A stretch of 64,000 nt of DNA from Schizophyllum amplum (GCA_007026445.1 VDMD01000018.1:372001-436000), one strand, 5' to 3'; shown: positions 40,161-53,442, counted from the first letter of the stretch. The notes: generated from the sequence alone by a model not told the origin. Program-made: numbers and translations.

Positions 40161-43100
40161 CTACCGACTCCGCCTCCGATAGTGAATCACCATCTCCGCC
40201 CCCTGCCGCCACACAAACTGCCGCACCTGCGCCAGCGTCATGTCCAGCGGGAGCACGACGCCGTTGCATAGCACTTCGTAGCCGTCCGGGGACCTGGGGA
40301 TTGCGTCCTGGGACCTGGGGACTGCGTCCTGGGACTTGGGGACTGCGTCCTGGGACTTGGGGATTGCGTCCTGGGGTCGAGGCGCTGGATGGGTGTGAGT
40401 CGACGCGTGAGCATGACTAACGGAAGAATGCCCACCACCAGAATGTCCGTCCTCGGATCGTCTTTCGTGGCGGCTGCCCATATTCATGTTCGACGGCGCC
40501 CCTCCTCCCGCAGCGCCCATACCCGTGCCTCCCATCCCAGCGGCGTGTGTGGTTGGTCCTCCGTGTGTGGTCGGTCCTGCATGTGTGGTCGGTCCTGCAT
40601 GTGTGGTCGGTAGTGCATGCGTTGGCGCTCCCGCGCTAGCCAAAGAGGAGATCGACCCGCCGCGCGAGCCGGCGCGCATCTTCTCCAGCTTGTCCTGGAC
40701 CTGTGCGAGAGTGAATAGTCAGCACCCGGTGCAGGTCATGTCTTTGGAAGCAGCTGGCGGAGACCGCCTTCCCAGTTGCGGAGGCCGCATTCCCAGTTAC
40801 GAAGACCGGCATTCCCAGTTGCGGAGACCAGCATTCCCAGTTACGAAGACGGGCATTCCCAGTCGCGGAGACCGGCATTCCCAGTCGCGGAGACCGCATT
40901 CCCAGTTACGGAGACCAGCATTCCCAGTTACAAAGACCGGCATTCCCAGTTGCGGAGGCCGGCATTCCGAGGCGGACCACAACAAAAAACACACTCACAT
41001 GCACCACCAGCTTCTTGACCCTCAGGTATCGGCTCGCCGTCAACTTGCTTTGCGCACTGTGCAGAGGATGCGCGTCAGCGAACTGCCAGTTTGCCCTTCA
41101 GAACGACACCAAGCACGAAAAACCAGCCCCACAGCCCATTCATCCAGCCAGACACCAACGCTGGAACGACAGCCTTGCCACGTAACCCCCGCCCCTGAAA
41201 CTCACGTATTCAACAACTCCGGCAACCGCTCGCCCTCCTTTTCCGGCCACGGCAGCAGCACAAAGCTCAGCTTTACTGGCGCTGGCACCTGTGCCCGGTT
41301 CACCAGCAGATACTCGAGAAGCCACAAAGGCGCCACGCCCTCTAGGGCGCGCACGTCGGGCCGCCCGGCAGGTGCGCGATAGACGACGCGGGGGCCGGAG
41401 GGGACCACGGCCGTATTGGTGTTGGCGGCGGAGGTGTTGGTACCTGCTGCAATCGCGCCGGCTGCGTTGCTCCCATTTGCATTGGTACCGTTTGCGCCCT
41501 GAGTACCCGAGCCGACAGCGCCCGCGTCGCCCTCCTCTGTGATGAGTACGCAGACGTCGGGTGGGAGGCCGTACCGGGGCGCGTCGGCCGAGGACGGCGG
41601 CGCAAACGGGGAGGCAAGCAGCGCCTGGCGTGGTGTTGAGGGCGCCTCTGGAGCGGGCGGCGTGTCCAGCGGCGGCTGGAGGGGCGGGTCTTGTCGTTCC
41701 TGAGAGACAATGTCGTTTAGCTAAGCCCGCATGTGCTTATCAGAATACTCACCTCCGCCACATCCAACAGCGCCGGCGCATTCGGCTCGTTCGCGCGCTT
41801 CGTCTTGCCCAGGTTTTTCAGACGGCCCATCAGCCCGCCAGGCGTCGTCGGCGTGTCGGGCACCCTCGGACTCAGCGAGTCGGCTATCCTCCCGTTATCC
41901 GGCCGCGGCGTCTCCTCCGGTGTCGTTGGCGCCTCTGCCCCCACGCCCGGCCGCCGCGCCCTCAGCGAGAAGTAGTCGCCGTCGCGATTCGTCGGAGGCC
42001 CGCCAATGTTCTCCGCGGACGTCATCGCGCGCACATGGCGCTCTGGCAGCTGCATCGGTGTTTGCACCGGCGTCTGCAACATCTGCATGGACGTTTGCAT
42101 CGGCGTCGCCTCCCCTGGTGTGAGCGGCGCGCCGAACGCCCCCAGCGGGATCATGGGCGTGATGAGCGGCGAGGAGCGCGTCATGGAGGGCGAAATGGCG
42201 GGCAGGAGGGCGGGCGCCATGTGTGGCGCGGCGGTTACTAGGCCGGCAGTAGCTGGTCCTCCGGGCCATCGTGAGGAGGATCCAGAGGGGTGGGTGGCGC
42301 TAGTGGGGGACCCTTTAATGGGGGACCCCGGGCTGCCTGGCTCATGTCGGCGCGCGCGTTGCTGTCGTTGCTCTTCGTGAATAAATTCGTAGAATAGATT
42401 GCGAAGAACCCAGCGGCCGAGGTTGACTGCGAGGAGCGGTAAGCAAAGTTCAAGCAAGATTGGAGGGCATCGGAGGTGACATTGAATAAAAAATGAAGGT
42501 GAACACGAATAGAGAACGAAGGCTTGAGATTGGACGGCACTGAGCTTGAGACAACGGTCATACTCACATCGACCCTCATCCCCCCATCTCCTATCGCCAT
42601 GGTACCCGACCTGATCTGCATACACCTCCGCCTCAAAACATCGCTCAGTCACCTACGCACGCCATCCCGTCAGTCGCCCACTTCGCCTCCCAAGCTCGCC
42701 ACTCACATGCACCGCCAACATGCCCACCTTCGTCTCCGCAGAGCACCACTGTGGGACAGCGGCTTCGCCCTCCACCCTCTCCCGCACCGCATCCAGCATC
42801 TCTCTTGGTGACCACCGTGGCTCGTAATGCTCGCGCTCGCTATCTCGTCGATGCGGGCCTACCAAGCCGTTTGCCCCGTTTGCCCCGTTCAGACCATTCG
42901 CGTGCGACACGCCGTTTGCAGTTCCCTCCCTCGCCTCCTCGCTCCGCATTGCCGCGATGATATCCTCCCGCGGCCAGCGGCCCAGACATACGCACCGCAC
43001 AATGTCCCACACCGCGACTTCCTCCTCCGTGTCGATTGTCAGCGCGTGCGTGCGGTCGTTTAGGATTACCGAACGGATCTGTCAGAGCGTCAGCAACGAA

Positions 43101-45885
43101 CAAAAACGGAAGCCAGGCCCAATCATTTAGGCCAGGCTCCGAAATCCCAGCTAGCACCCAGCAACCTGGGCCACACTCCGCGACGCGACCGGCATCCGAC
43201 AAGTAATGCAAGCCGCATGATAATTTCAAAGCATGTCACTCACCAGTCCCTTCGTCCCCTCTATCACTGCGTCCGGCTCTGCATTCAGCGGCACCGCGTC
43301 CGCGGCCAACTCCCTTGCCTCGTACTCCACCCGCGCCGCATCATGTCTGGCCACCTGATGCGGATGGTGGCTCGAGTGCTGCGAGTGGTGGCGCCCCATT
43401 GCGGGATCCGGGCTGGGTCCGTGGCTGCATGGAATAGCGTGAGTGTGAGAGAGTGGGAACAAGGTGATCTAGCCGCAAGACAACACAGCGACAAGAAGTC
43501 CCTGCCACAGATATCTGCAGAAACGCACCTCCGTCTGTGCGGAAAATACGCACTCCCTGGACTCCGTGCCGCGCGTGGCACGCTCAGAATGCTAGCCGCC
43601 GAGTAGAGCGTCGCGACCTCCGGATCCGCCCCCCGCGTGCTCGCATACGGCGTGAACCCGTCGTTCGGCGATGTCAGCCGCACGAGCGCGTCGAACGGCA
43701 TGCCGTATAGGGTAGTCGAGCCCTCGCCACCGTCCGCTGTGTTTGATCGGCCGTCGCCCGAGTATGCTCTACCATCCCGCCCGCGGCCGTCAGGCTCGAG
43801 GAAGGACACGGAGGTCGAGTGATCGCCGGACAGGGAGAGGTTGAGCGAGTCGGTGTCGGGAGCTTTGGACCAATCGGCGTCCATCGCCCGCATGGGCTCT
43901 GCCGCGGTCTCGTCGGCGAAGAGAGCTTTGGCTCGCTCGGCACGTCGCGGCGGGACCGACCAGCGCTTGATGCTCGATGAGCCAGTTGCGGTCCAGAGAA
44001 AAGTGTCGTCCGCGGCGACGATGCGATTGACGCCCTCGGATTTGGGTGGGGGCTGCGGGGACGTGGTCAGCGCTTCCGTCGATGCTTTTCCTACATTTAC
44101 CTACTAAGTTGGTGTTGACACGCTGAAAGAAGTAGATGAGCATGCCATGGCGGATATCAATGCACGCATGAACATACGCTTTGTCGAGCATCGTCGCACA
44201 AGACGATACACTCTCCCTCCGAGATGTCCGCGCAGTCCTCAACATCGACCTTGCACACCAAGCCCGAACGGTCGCCAGAGTAGAATATCTGCGTAATGTT
44301 TCAGCCCGTGGTCCGAAATTTGCGTTAACTACCGCCATGCACTTACCTCCAGGGATCGATGCTCGCTCCATAAACTCCAAACGCTTTCCGCATGGTGCGT
44401 GAAAGTGTGTAAACAGCGCTGGCTGCGCAGGGACCACAGTTTGATGGATGCTGGCGATGGGAGTAAGTAAAAAAGCGAGCGAGAGTAAAGACCGGAAGAT
44501 GACGAAGAAGGACGCGCGCTTCGCCATCGCTGGAAAGAAGCAGAACACACCATCGGCAGAGCCGGTCAGTAGCTGTGAGAAGCATTAGACAAACATGAAA
44601 GGCGGGGCAGCGCAACGCCCACATAGTTGGAATCCTCGCTCATGAGGATGGAGCGGATGTTGTCGGTATGGCCGACGAGTTTGCCTGAAAAAGCAAGATT
44701 TACACACCAATTCACGCGTACAGAGAAATGCACTTTCCTGTACGCTTCCCACTCCGTGGGTCCCAAAGCCTGATGACACGCTCGGGGCTACCGCTCGCTA
44801 TAGTGTGTCCGTATGGATCGGCCGCGAGCGCATACACAGACGACTTGGGTGAAGTCGGCGCGGGCAATTTCGCCGCATTCGCGTTGATCTTCGGAGACAG
44901 CAACGCATCTGTAAGATCGTCCTCTGATCAGCAAATGAGGTTACGCTGCAACTATAGGTAGTAGCGCACCTGCTGCCGAGTGGGAGGAAAGTGTCATGAG
45001 CGGGCTGGGCATAGCGCTCGGCGGTGCGCCGAGGTCCCATATCTTGATTGTCCGGTCAAACGACCCGGACGCAACCCAGTTCTGCGTCCGACACTGGGTC
45101 AGGCAGCGTACGTAGTCCGCATGGGCGCCGATGCGCACGGGGTCGGAGGTCGAGTGGGGGTTCCAAGCTTTGACGATGCCGTCCGAGGATGCGGAGACGA
45201 CGGTCTGATTCTGGTTGCACAGGATAACATCGTTCACCCAGTCCTGGTGCATCTGTGCGCTCTGCCGGAAATAACTGGGCTGCGGCTAGCTTCGGTGAGC
45301 ACGGTGGCGCGGGACACATGCTGCGCTGCTCACCTTCGCAGATCCGAGCGCGTCTCTGTCCATCTCCCAGTGCGGAGCGAGTTCGGTAATGGTGTTGGCG
45401 CGCCGCCGCGAAATTGTGACATCCCCCAAGATATCTCCGTCGCTCGTCGGGCGATCCTCACCGTCCTGACCCTCCTCGTCGATCGCGTCGTCCGCCCAAC
45501 CTGTCATGATCTCCCACCGCGCGAGACCGCGGGGCGCATCGCCAACACCGAATTGGGACATGCGCCGCCGTTTGCGCATTGGGAGTGCAAGGTCCCATGC
45601 AATGACAAGGCCGTCTTTGCCGCCCGTGTACAGGATGCCCTCTGGCGCGGCGCGGCCTTGGAGCTGGGTCGTTGTGTCCAGTGCGAGACATGTCACGCCG
45701 AGACGATGCTGGGGGAGAGAGGAAGAGGAAGATGGATGTGGCTGGGAGGGCTGATCTCGCGCACGCAGCAGGAGCGGGCCTGGCAGACCGAGGCGGGGGG
45801 CATTGGGGGCGGGGAGTACGAGGCGGGGGGCTGGCTCGGAGGGAGATGGTATAACATACGAGACGCGGCGGCGGGGTTCACTCAT
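40161..45885 (-). CDS. WDR48/UAF1-type WD40 protein (deubiquitinase cofactor)
   Basis: WDR48 homologues (human UAF1, fission yeast Bun107, budding yeast Duf1) bind and activate ubiquitin-specific proteases. The start at 45885 gives [20 protein letters not shown], followed by the WD repeats [11 protein letters not shown]...[85 protein letters not shown], and [15 protein letters not shown]. Further on are [20 protein letters not shown], then [20 protein letters not shown] and [13 protein letters not shown]. The C-terminal ubiquitin-like part ends [20 protein letters not shown], as expected for the family. Many introns of about 50 nt; one of 298 nt (40701-40998) is filled by a minisatellite. Two in-frame repeat arrays lie near the C-terminus. 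Stop at 40161-40163. Assignment is firm, individual exon limits are partly inferred. Confidence 0.88.
40289..40375 (-). repeat. In-frame 21-bp coding repeat, SQDA[IV]P[KR]
   Basis: Four to five copies of a 7-residue unit just before the conserved C-terminal domain of the WDR48-type protein. Confidence 0.85.
40548..40622 (-). repeat. In-frame 18-bp coding repeat, THAGPT
   Basis: Four copies of a six-residue unit (one with Gly for Ala) in the linker of the WDR48-type protein. Confidence 0.85.
40757..40975. repeat. Intronic minisatellite, 21-23 bp unit, about 10 copies
   Basis: Unit around 'gcattcccagttgcggagac' with alternating variants (ttgcgg, ttacga, tcgcgg). It lies wholly inside the 298-nt intron 40701-40998 of the WDR48-type gene (donor gtgagtgt after KKLVVH, acceptor tcgcacag before VQDKLEK). 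Confidence 0.9.
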
Positions 45886-47177
45886 CGCAGGCGCAAGTGA
45901 CCACCTCCGTCCTTGTACTTACTGTAACTCAGCAGCGCGCCCGACCCATCGCAATGTCACCCCGCCAGGCACCGGCCCGAGGCGCCGATAAGTCGAACCT
46001 CGGTCGTTCCCGACGAGCTCACTGCTCTCGCTCAACTCTCACTGCGAACTTGCTATCGAATTCACAATTCGACGAATCAAATCGGGTTTCTCTCCGCTAT
46101 CGCACTATGTACAACTGCACTCACGGCACTGTAGCCTTCGTCACGAGCTCAACAAGGCATCCTGCCAAGCGTCCTGGTCTACCCATTCTCCATCACCGCA
46201 TTCATCAAAGGCAGACAGTGCAACTTCTTCGAAGTTACTTGTAAAGGTCCTAGTCGTTGTCTGGTCGTTGCCGGCTGAAGTACGCCTACCACGGTCACCA
46301 ACGGCGGCATCATCGTGCTACCGACTTCTGGTCGATCTGCCGAACTTCATCGAGCCGTCCCCAATGAAGGCTTTCGACAAGGCCATTTACCTTGCTTGCA
46401 ATCTTGTCATACACATCGCTATCAGTCTCACTTTCCCTCGACCCTGCTCTTAACAGCCTCGAATGTCCAAAATCACGACCTCGCAAAGTCTGGACTCTTC
46501 GACCGACTCCGGAACCATTGTCCAAGATCTCATCTCTCCAATCTTCAGCCACTTGCACGATCGCTTCTCAGGCCTCTTCAATCGCCGCCAACAGCTGCTA
46601 ACATGCTGCTCTTGCTCTCATCCACTCGTACGAGCTTCTCATCCTTGGACGCTTGCTGGTCCATGCGAAAGCAATGCATAGGTTGGCGGCTTTGTTCCGC
46701 GTTCGAACGTGACTTCGGACATGTGAGACCGTGTCTTGCGTCTGCACGACGCTAATCTGAAGCTTGGAGATGCGAGCAAGAGACAGACGAAGTACAAGCC
46801 TTGCTTATGGGTGGCATAAATAACGAACTTGTGCCCGAAGGGATTCGAGTGGCGCCTGTTGGGACGTGCCAGCGGTCCTGCTTCTTTATAAATATCAGGA
46901 CCCGATACATAAGGACGCCAATGGAGAGAAGGATGTTCGTACCGTGCCTATCTGGGGCATCCACAGGGCATTCATGACATGCGAGTGTCATGCGTGCGTG
47001 GAAACGAAATGCAGTTCTGAGCTGGTTCTGAGTTCATCAACAAGGGGGTCGCCAAATCCGGGGTATCCCCTTAGAGTCAAAACCAATCAAATTTTGTCGC
47101 GCGCTTTGACCGCTGCTAGCAGCCGTTTGAATCCTTTACTCAGCCCTTCCCGTCGCTAGCGCTCTTTGGCAGCGACG
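45886..47177. other. Divergent intergenic region
   Basis: Between the WDR48-type gene (-) and the DEAH helicase (+), holding both promoters. Medium ORFs (for example 46315-46755) have no recognisable domain or family-like composition. Confidence 0.45.
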
Positions 47178-49904
47178 ATGAGCACGATGGTAATGACGCC
47201 CCCCAAACACAGGAAGATGAAATTCTTCAAGGCTACCACTCCCAAAACGAAGCGTTCTAAACCTGCCTGGGTTGAACCAGACGAGGATCCGCACCCGGCG
47301 AAGAAGTTCAGAGCAAACAACGGAAAAGCGATTCCGAACGGGAACGCCCGATACACGGGCAAGCTTACTGCTCAGCAATTGGCGACGGACAACGCATACA
47401 GCAAGGCGAACAAGCAGATAGATGCGAAGCGGCAAAAGCTGGATAGGATGATGGAAGCCTTCAGGGAGGAGCTGGAAGAGCCGACGTCCCCTGCACCGTC
47501 AACGAGGAAGGAGCGAGCGCAAGACGCTATACAGAGGCAGCGCAGGGAGCTTCCGATCACTGCAGGTGCGTATCACCATCGATGCATATGTCAGATAGCT
47601 AAGCGGGGCATGCAGGGAGGGCTCGCTTGGTAGAGGCCGTGCAGGGGAACGATGTGACCATTCTTGTCGGAGAGACGGGTTCCGGGAAGACGACGCGTAT
47701 GTCCCCTGACTTCCCCTCCGTTATAACTTGTTGACGTACATACTAGAAATACCCCAGTACCTCTTCGAAGCTGGGTATCAGTCCATCGCCGTCACGCAGC
47801 CACGCCGGGTCGCTGCGACGTCCCTGGCCGATCGCGTCTCCAAAGAGCAGGGAACGCAGCTGGGAAGCCGTGTCGGCTACAGCGTCCGCTTCGACGAGCG
47901 CTGCTCCCCCGAGACGAACATAAAATATGTCACGGACGGCATGCTCGTGCGTGAGATGCTGGGGGACGCCTTCCTCGAGAAGTATTCAGTCATCATCGTG
48001 GACGAAGCCCACGAGCGCACGCTCCGTACCGATATCCTCCTTGCGCGATTGAAGGAGATCGTGAAGGCACGCAATGCGACCGCGGGGAAGGGTAAGGGCA
48101 AAGAAAAGCCGTTCAAGGTCATCGTGATGTCCGCCACACTTGACGCGGAAAAGTTCAGTCGCTACTTTGACGGGTACGTGCCCAATGCGCTAGCCATAAT
48201 GTTCGCTGACCCTTTGCAGAGCTCGCATCTTGTATGTGAAGGGCCGCCAGCATCAGGTCAGCATATATCATGCTTCGCAACCACAACTCGACTATCTCGA
48301 TGCGGCCAGTCGCACGTTCTGGCAAGTACACACGGACAAACCTGCAGGGGACGTCCTCATATTTCTGCCTGGTGAGTCTTGGGATTTCTAGGCGACGCCG
48401 ACTTATCTGATGTCGGGTCATAAGGCCAGGACGACATAGAATCATTACAGAAGAGCCTTGAACTTGTCGCCTCTCGACTTCCTGTAGATGCCATGCAGGT
48501 CAGTCAGATGTTGTCGACGCGCTGTTCCTATGGCCTGATGTCTGTGGCAGGTATCTTTGCTACCGATGTACGCCGCACAACAACCTGGAGCTACTGCCAG
48601 AATATTCGCAGCGAGCCCGCCAAATACCCGCAAATGTATATTGGCTACGAACATTGCCGAAACCAGTTTGACGATACCGGGCGTCAAGTATGTCATCGAC
48701 ACAGGAAAGTGCAAGGAAAAACGTTTCCTGGCAGCTACTACCGGCGGCGGAAGTGGTGAGTTCACGCGACATCATGATGGTTTGTTGGCTTCTAACGGTT
48801 GCATTAGGCCTTGATACGTTGCTCACGCGGGACATATCGCAGAGCTCTGCGATGCAGCGCGCTGGCCGAGCGGGTCGAGAAGGCCCCGGCGCATGCTTCC
48901 GGCTCTACACAGCCGACGATTACAAGGCGCTTTCGCCGGCAGGCGAGCCGGAGATCCTGCGCTGCAGCTTGACGGCAAGCTTGCTGCAACTCAAGTGTCT
49001 TGGTCAGGACCTCGAGACTCTTGACTTCATAGACCGCCCGGACGAGAATGCGCTGGCGAACGCCCTCAAGACCCTCTGGCTGCTTGAGGCGATCAATAAC
49101 GATAAGCATCTCACGCCGTTGGGACGACGCATGGCTGTCTTTCCGCTGGAACCTGTCTATGCGAGGGCGTTGCTTGCCGCCTCTGATCACGGCTGCACAG
49201 CGGAAGTCCTCGACGTGGTTTCTGTGCTCAGCGCGTCGGCAAAGCTGTTCCTTGACGTGGCGGACGCACGACAGGCTATTGCCGCGGAGCGAGAGAAGTT
49301 TCGAGCGGGAAGCGGGGACCACATGACAGTGCTCGCGGTGCTGCGCGCGTACGACGACGTGTGGGCAAGCAAAAAGGCGGCGAGGAGGGATTGGTGTCGG
49401 CGGCACTACCTGAATGAGCGCGCGTTAATGGAGGCGCGGGATATTCGGGAGCAGCTGCGCCGGACATGCGAACGGGAGGGGGTCGATTGGAGGGCGAGCG
49501 TGCCAGAGGGTCCGACGCGGGAAGATGCGGTGGTGCGGAGTATGGCCCATGGGCTTTTGCAGAACTCGGCGTTACTGCAGCCGGACAACACGTACAAGCA
49601 ACTTATGGGCGGAGCGGTATGTGAATGGGTTTTGGTCCGGATGCACGATGGCTGACGATGCAAACGCAGGCGGTAAAGATACACCCGGCGTCCAGTGTTG
49701 TGCGAAAAGAAGGTGCCTGCTATCATATACGATGAATTGGTACGTCTTGTCTCGTTGCTTTTCCTTCCTTTGCCGCTGCTGGTCCTTGTTCGACCGCTAA
49801 CGCACACGCAGGTGTACACCAATCAGGTGTACGCGAGGGGAGTTTCTTCCGTGCCTCGGTCGGTGCTGGGGACTATTGGGGCAATAAGCAGACGTTCTGC
49901 ATAG
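47178..49904 (+). CDS. DEAH-box RNA helicase of the DHR2/DHX33 type
   Basis: DEAH helicases of this group act in the nucleolus on pre-rRNA (yeast Dhr2). The start [20 protein letters not shown] is followed by a basic N-terminus. Motifs in order: Walker [21 protein letters not shown], rebuilt across a phase-1 intron (donor near 47698, acceptor tag near 47749); [19 protein letters not shown] in [23 protein letters not shown] in [51 protein letters not shown]; motif [15 protein letters not shown]. The winged-helix/ratchet region is [20 protein letters not shown], followed by the OB-fold [20 protein letters not shown] and a stop at 49902-49904. The first ATG at 47178 was chosen; the frame is open a few codons upstream without another ATG. 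No frame break was noticed. The DHR2/DHX33 assignment over other DEAH subfamilies is moderate. Confidence 0.87.
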
Positions 49905-50276
49905 GTTTCGTCATGTATTCCTTAGATGTACTTAGTACATTTACTCGTCATGTGAATATGTATCTGGCGTGCAGGCATCCATGTAAATCCAAGACGTTTG
50001 CATTTTGCTGTACAATGACTGGAGGAAGTAGGCAGGACAGACGCCGCAAATTTGGCATGGTGGGAGCCTGCTTACTAATGCGTACAACTTTACATCGTTG
50101 TTCAGGGTCATTATTTGACATCCAGTGATTGAAATGGTATGGCCGAAAAATTCTTCCATTGCCGCATGGCCACTCAAGGAGAGACACAAGATGTGGTACA
50201 ACGACAGAGGAGACCATTGGGCCAAGAAGGGTATGCCATCGAGCTCTTTCAGCCAGCCAAGTTGAGATGTTTGCGT
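49905..50276. other. Convergent intergenic region
   Basis: Between the 3' ends of the helicase (+) and the arabinanase (-). No gene or repeat seen. Confidence 0.5.
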
Positions 50277-51638
50277 TCAAGCAACAACTGGCCAGCCGGA
50301 AGAGAAGTCCAGAAGGTTGATGCCGAGGAAGCTACCGGCAGACGTGTAGTAGTCTGAGGCTGCAGTCAGAAACCACTCCGATGATCAACCGGACAAACCA
50401 CTTACGGTACACAAGGATGGGGCCATCCTCATCCTCAAAGACGTCCTGTCCGCCCGGGCCGACGATGGAGTCATGTGTGCCGAGAACGAGCGTGCCGCCG
50501 CCTGCGGTCAAGGCAACACCGTCGGCGTCCTCGTAGGGACCGCTAACGGACGACGAACGGCCAACTCGGATGTTGTACGTGCTCGAAGTTCCTGCGTGCG
50601 CGTGGTGAGTACGACGCGAAGTTGAACGACAGGAGGTAGGATGAAACGAACCTGAGCAACACTTGTCCCAGCTCGTGAACAGGTAGTAGTAGTTGCCGTA
50701 CTTGAACACGGACGATGCCTCGACAGCGCCGCCCGAGCCGCGGGAGGCGACGTTGACGGGCGAGCTGCCGTCTGCGAGGCCGCTGCTAGAGTGGACGGTC
50801 ATGCCGTATATGCCGTTGCTGAAGCTGCCGAAGGTGAAGTACCAGGTGCTGCCGTCTGGAAAGTTGTGTGAGTGGCGAGCGGAAATTCGAGCTGGTAGGC
50901 TCACCAATGTATAGACTAGATAGAAGGAGTATACAAGGTCAGTTTCGGAATGCGTAGTCAGTAGGATGGCGTACTTAGGGTCAATTGCCTACGCAATTGT
51001 GTTAGACATTACGAGGATAGCCAGTGCGAAATGTCCTTACATTGTACGGGTCGCCCGTCACGCTGCTGAAGACTTCGCCCTGATCAACCCAATCGCCGGG
51101 CCTTCCGGTCGACGATGTCGCCAGGAAGATGGCCGACTGACAGAAGGTTAAGTATTTGTTGCTAAAGCATAGGAAGGCAAGCACTTACGTTCTGCGACCC
51201 GAAGCTGGAAGCAGCGTAGTAGAGGAAGAACTGAGAGCCATCGTAGTAGCACTCGGGTGCCCAAAGGTTGCTACATGGCGAGTGCAGGTTAGCAAACATG
51301 CATGAAAAAGACAGACGGTTGACTAACCCGTTCGATTCCCCGGTGTATTCGTCAGTCCAGCTGGCGCCATCAGGGAATACGAGCCCCTGGCTGGTCCACG
51401 CTGTCCTGTCCGTCGATGTGATGATCGAGATGCCCGGTGCGGTGGCTGAAAGTCAGACATTTCAGCGTACAGGCAGACATATACAAAGGGAACACGCACC
51501 GAAGATGTAGTACGTCCCGCTCGAGTCCCTGCACATGGTCGGGTCGTGCACGCCGGTGTCGCCCGTCACAGTACCGGGGCCAACCTGCGCGAGAACACTG
51601 ACGGCCAAAGGTAGAAGAGAGAGGAGCGAGGACAACAT
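50277..51638 (-). CDS. Secreted GH43 arabinan endo-1,5-alpha-L-arabinanase
   Basis: Cleaves the 1,5-linked arabinan side chains of pectin outside the cell. The start at 51638 gives a signal peptide (MLSSLLSLLPLAVSVLAQVG). The five-bladed GH43 fold shows its three catalytic acids: Asp base in GVHDPTMCRD, the pKa-modulating Asp in DPYNAIDPN, and the Glu acid in GGAVEASSVFKYGNYYYLFT. Other family marks are GNLWAPECYYDGSQFFLYYA, DGSTWYFTFGSFSNGIYGM, SWDKCCSG, THDSIVGPGGQDVF and the end SFLGINLLDFSSGWPVVA with stop at 50277-50279. Several short introns interrupt it. It is a single-domain enzyme with no carbohydrate-binding module seen. Fits a plant-litter or wood-living fungus; activity on arabinan rather than another arabinose polymer is inferred from family resemblance. 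Confidence 0.88.
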
Positions 51639-52191
51639 CTTGCCAGCAAAACGAGGGACGCAGGAAGAGGGATAGTGGTGGGGGGAAAGGGCAGGGGGTG
51701 TTGGAGTGGACGCGCCGGCTTTTGTATTCCTCCCTGATCTGGCTTCCGAGATTTAGACGCGTTGCGCGCGTGAGGTGCGTTGTCATACGGGTCGTCAGGA
51801 AGGCTGAGGATGCGGCCATGGGTGCGCACAGAGAGGCGATTCCTGTTCTCAACATAGGGCTATGGAGGCCACACGACCTGGAAGTGTGGCGCAAGAGGAG
51901 AAAGCATGTGTGCACAGTGCAGTGTTCAGAACCGGTGGTCTGCTGAGTCGCGGAGTCGGGATGAGGCTTCGCGAAAGCGGACCGGGCAAAATGAACGGCG
52001 TAGCGTGCCTTGATGGTTTGCAGGATGCAACTCAAGTGCCAGGAACGGGCCGGGCCCCGGCCGCGCGCACCTCGCCAAAGTTCTGACAGTGATTCAGTGT
52101 CACGTGGCGCCCTTGCCATCTGCGTCGATCATCGTCCTTCACGTTCAACTTTAAGTAGCGCCGTGTCCAAGGTCATATCCATCTCTTGCAC
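51639..52191. other. Divergent promoter region
   Basis: About 550 bp between the arabinanase (-) and the RPAP3-like gene (+); no further gene seen. Confidence 0.45.
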
Positions 52192-53442
52192 ATGGCTTCG
52201 AAAGCGCAGGCAGCGAAAGAGCAGGGGAACAGCGCTTTCAAGTCGGCCGACTACGTTGCAGCAATCGGACACTATACGAAAGCTATCCTTGCTGACAAGA
52301 CAGATCCGACCTTCTTCCTCAATCGTGCGGCTGCGTATTTGAAGCTAGGCAAGTACGTTCATCGTGAGATCATATCCTTGCATATGTCTGACCTTCTTTT
52401 AGGCTAGAGGATGCGGAGAGGGACTGTACCTCGACTCTCGCGATTGATCCTCAGAATGTGAAGGCGTTGTTTCGTCGCGGGCAAGCGCGGCTCGGTATCG
52501 GAAAGCTGGTGGAGGCCACGCAAGGTGCGATGGGTACCGATTTACTTGCTCAATTGTCTCATATGTGGCCATAGACCTGAAGGCTGCCCTGAAGCAAGAG
52601 CCCAACAATGACGCGGTCAAGCAAGAGCTGGCCAAAGTCGAAAATGTCTTCAAAGGGGAAAAGCAGGTGCGTCATAGATCCAGGATAGCTTTACGTGGGT
52701 CTTACGCTTGAACAGTCCGGGCCGTCGGCCAGCAAGCCCCCGAGAAGGAGAGTGCCCATCGAAATCGTGGACGACGGCCCGCCGCCAGTGCGCAAGCTAG
52801 TTCCCGCCGAAGCATCACCATCACGCGCGAGTGCACCTTTCGAGAAAGCCCCTTTGTTCCAGGAAGCTATGCAAAATCGGGACACATTGAAGTCGACTAA
52901 GGTTGGCGGTGGGCTCTTTCGCACGAACGGGAATCACTCCCTCATCACGCCTCGATCCAAGTACCCCCTCCCAGAAGAAGAGCCGGACAAGGCAGCGCCT
53001 CCGTCTTCAGCGTTCGCCCCTCACGCATATCTCGCTTCGCGTCCCACGTCGCTCTTTGAATTCACGCGCGCATGGCAATCTACCACATCCGCAGAGCACC
53101 GATGGAAATACCTTTGCGTAAGTCTCTCCTTTTTACACTCTAATCGTTAGCTGAGTAGGTACTCCATAGCAATTCGTAGATCCTGCGGCCCTGCCACAGT
53201 TATTCGACTCGAATCTCGAGCCATCGATGCTTCTCTCCATTCTGGAGACGGCTCAAGAGATGCTCTCTGGTGACGCAGGAGCGGCATCTAAGGTCCTGTC
53301 CTACATGGACGGCCTCAGCAAGGTTTCGCGCATCAACGTGGTTCTTCTGTTCCTCAACAACGAAGAAAGGGGCGTAGTGCGTCGGCTATGTGATACGTTG
53401 GGAGACGCTGCTCGTGTACGGCCTTGGAAGTCTGTTCTTTAG
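52192..53442 (+). CDS. RPAP3-like TPR co-chaperone (R2TP complex)
   Basis: RPAP3 links Hsp90 to the R2TP complex that assembles RNA polymerase II, snoRNPs and PIKK kinases. Start MASKAQAAKEQGNSAFKSAD begins the first of three TPR motifs: YVAAIGHYTKAILADKTDPT, FFLNRAAAYLKLGKLEDAER, LAIDPQNVKALFRRGQARLG. These are the Hsp90 C-terminus-binding type with the Asn/Arg clamp pattern (GNSAF, NRAAAY, FRRGQA). A Pro/Ser linker follows (52720-53000). The RPAP3 C-terminal domain starts RPTSLFEFTRAWQSTTSAEH and continues after an intron as QFVDPAALPQLFDSNLEPSM...SRINVVLLFLNNEE. Stop at 53440-53442. Shorter than animal RPAP3, with one rather than two TPR domains. The C-terminal domain separates it from yeast Tah1, which lacks it. 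Confidence 0.85.

Noticed and set aside
46315..46755. 146-residue + ORF between the WDR48-type gene and the helicase
   Set aside because: No domain, no family-like composition, overlaps other equally long frames in a promoter region.
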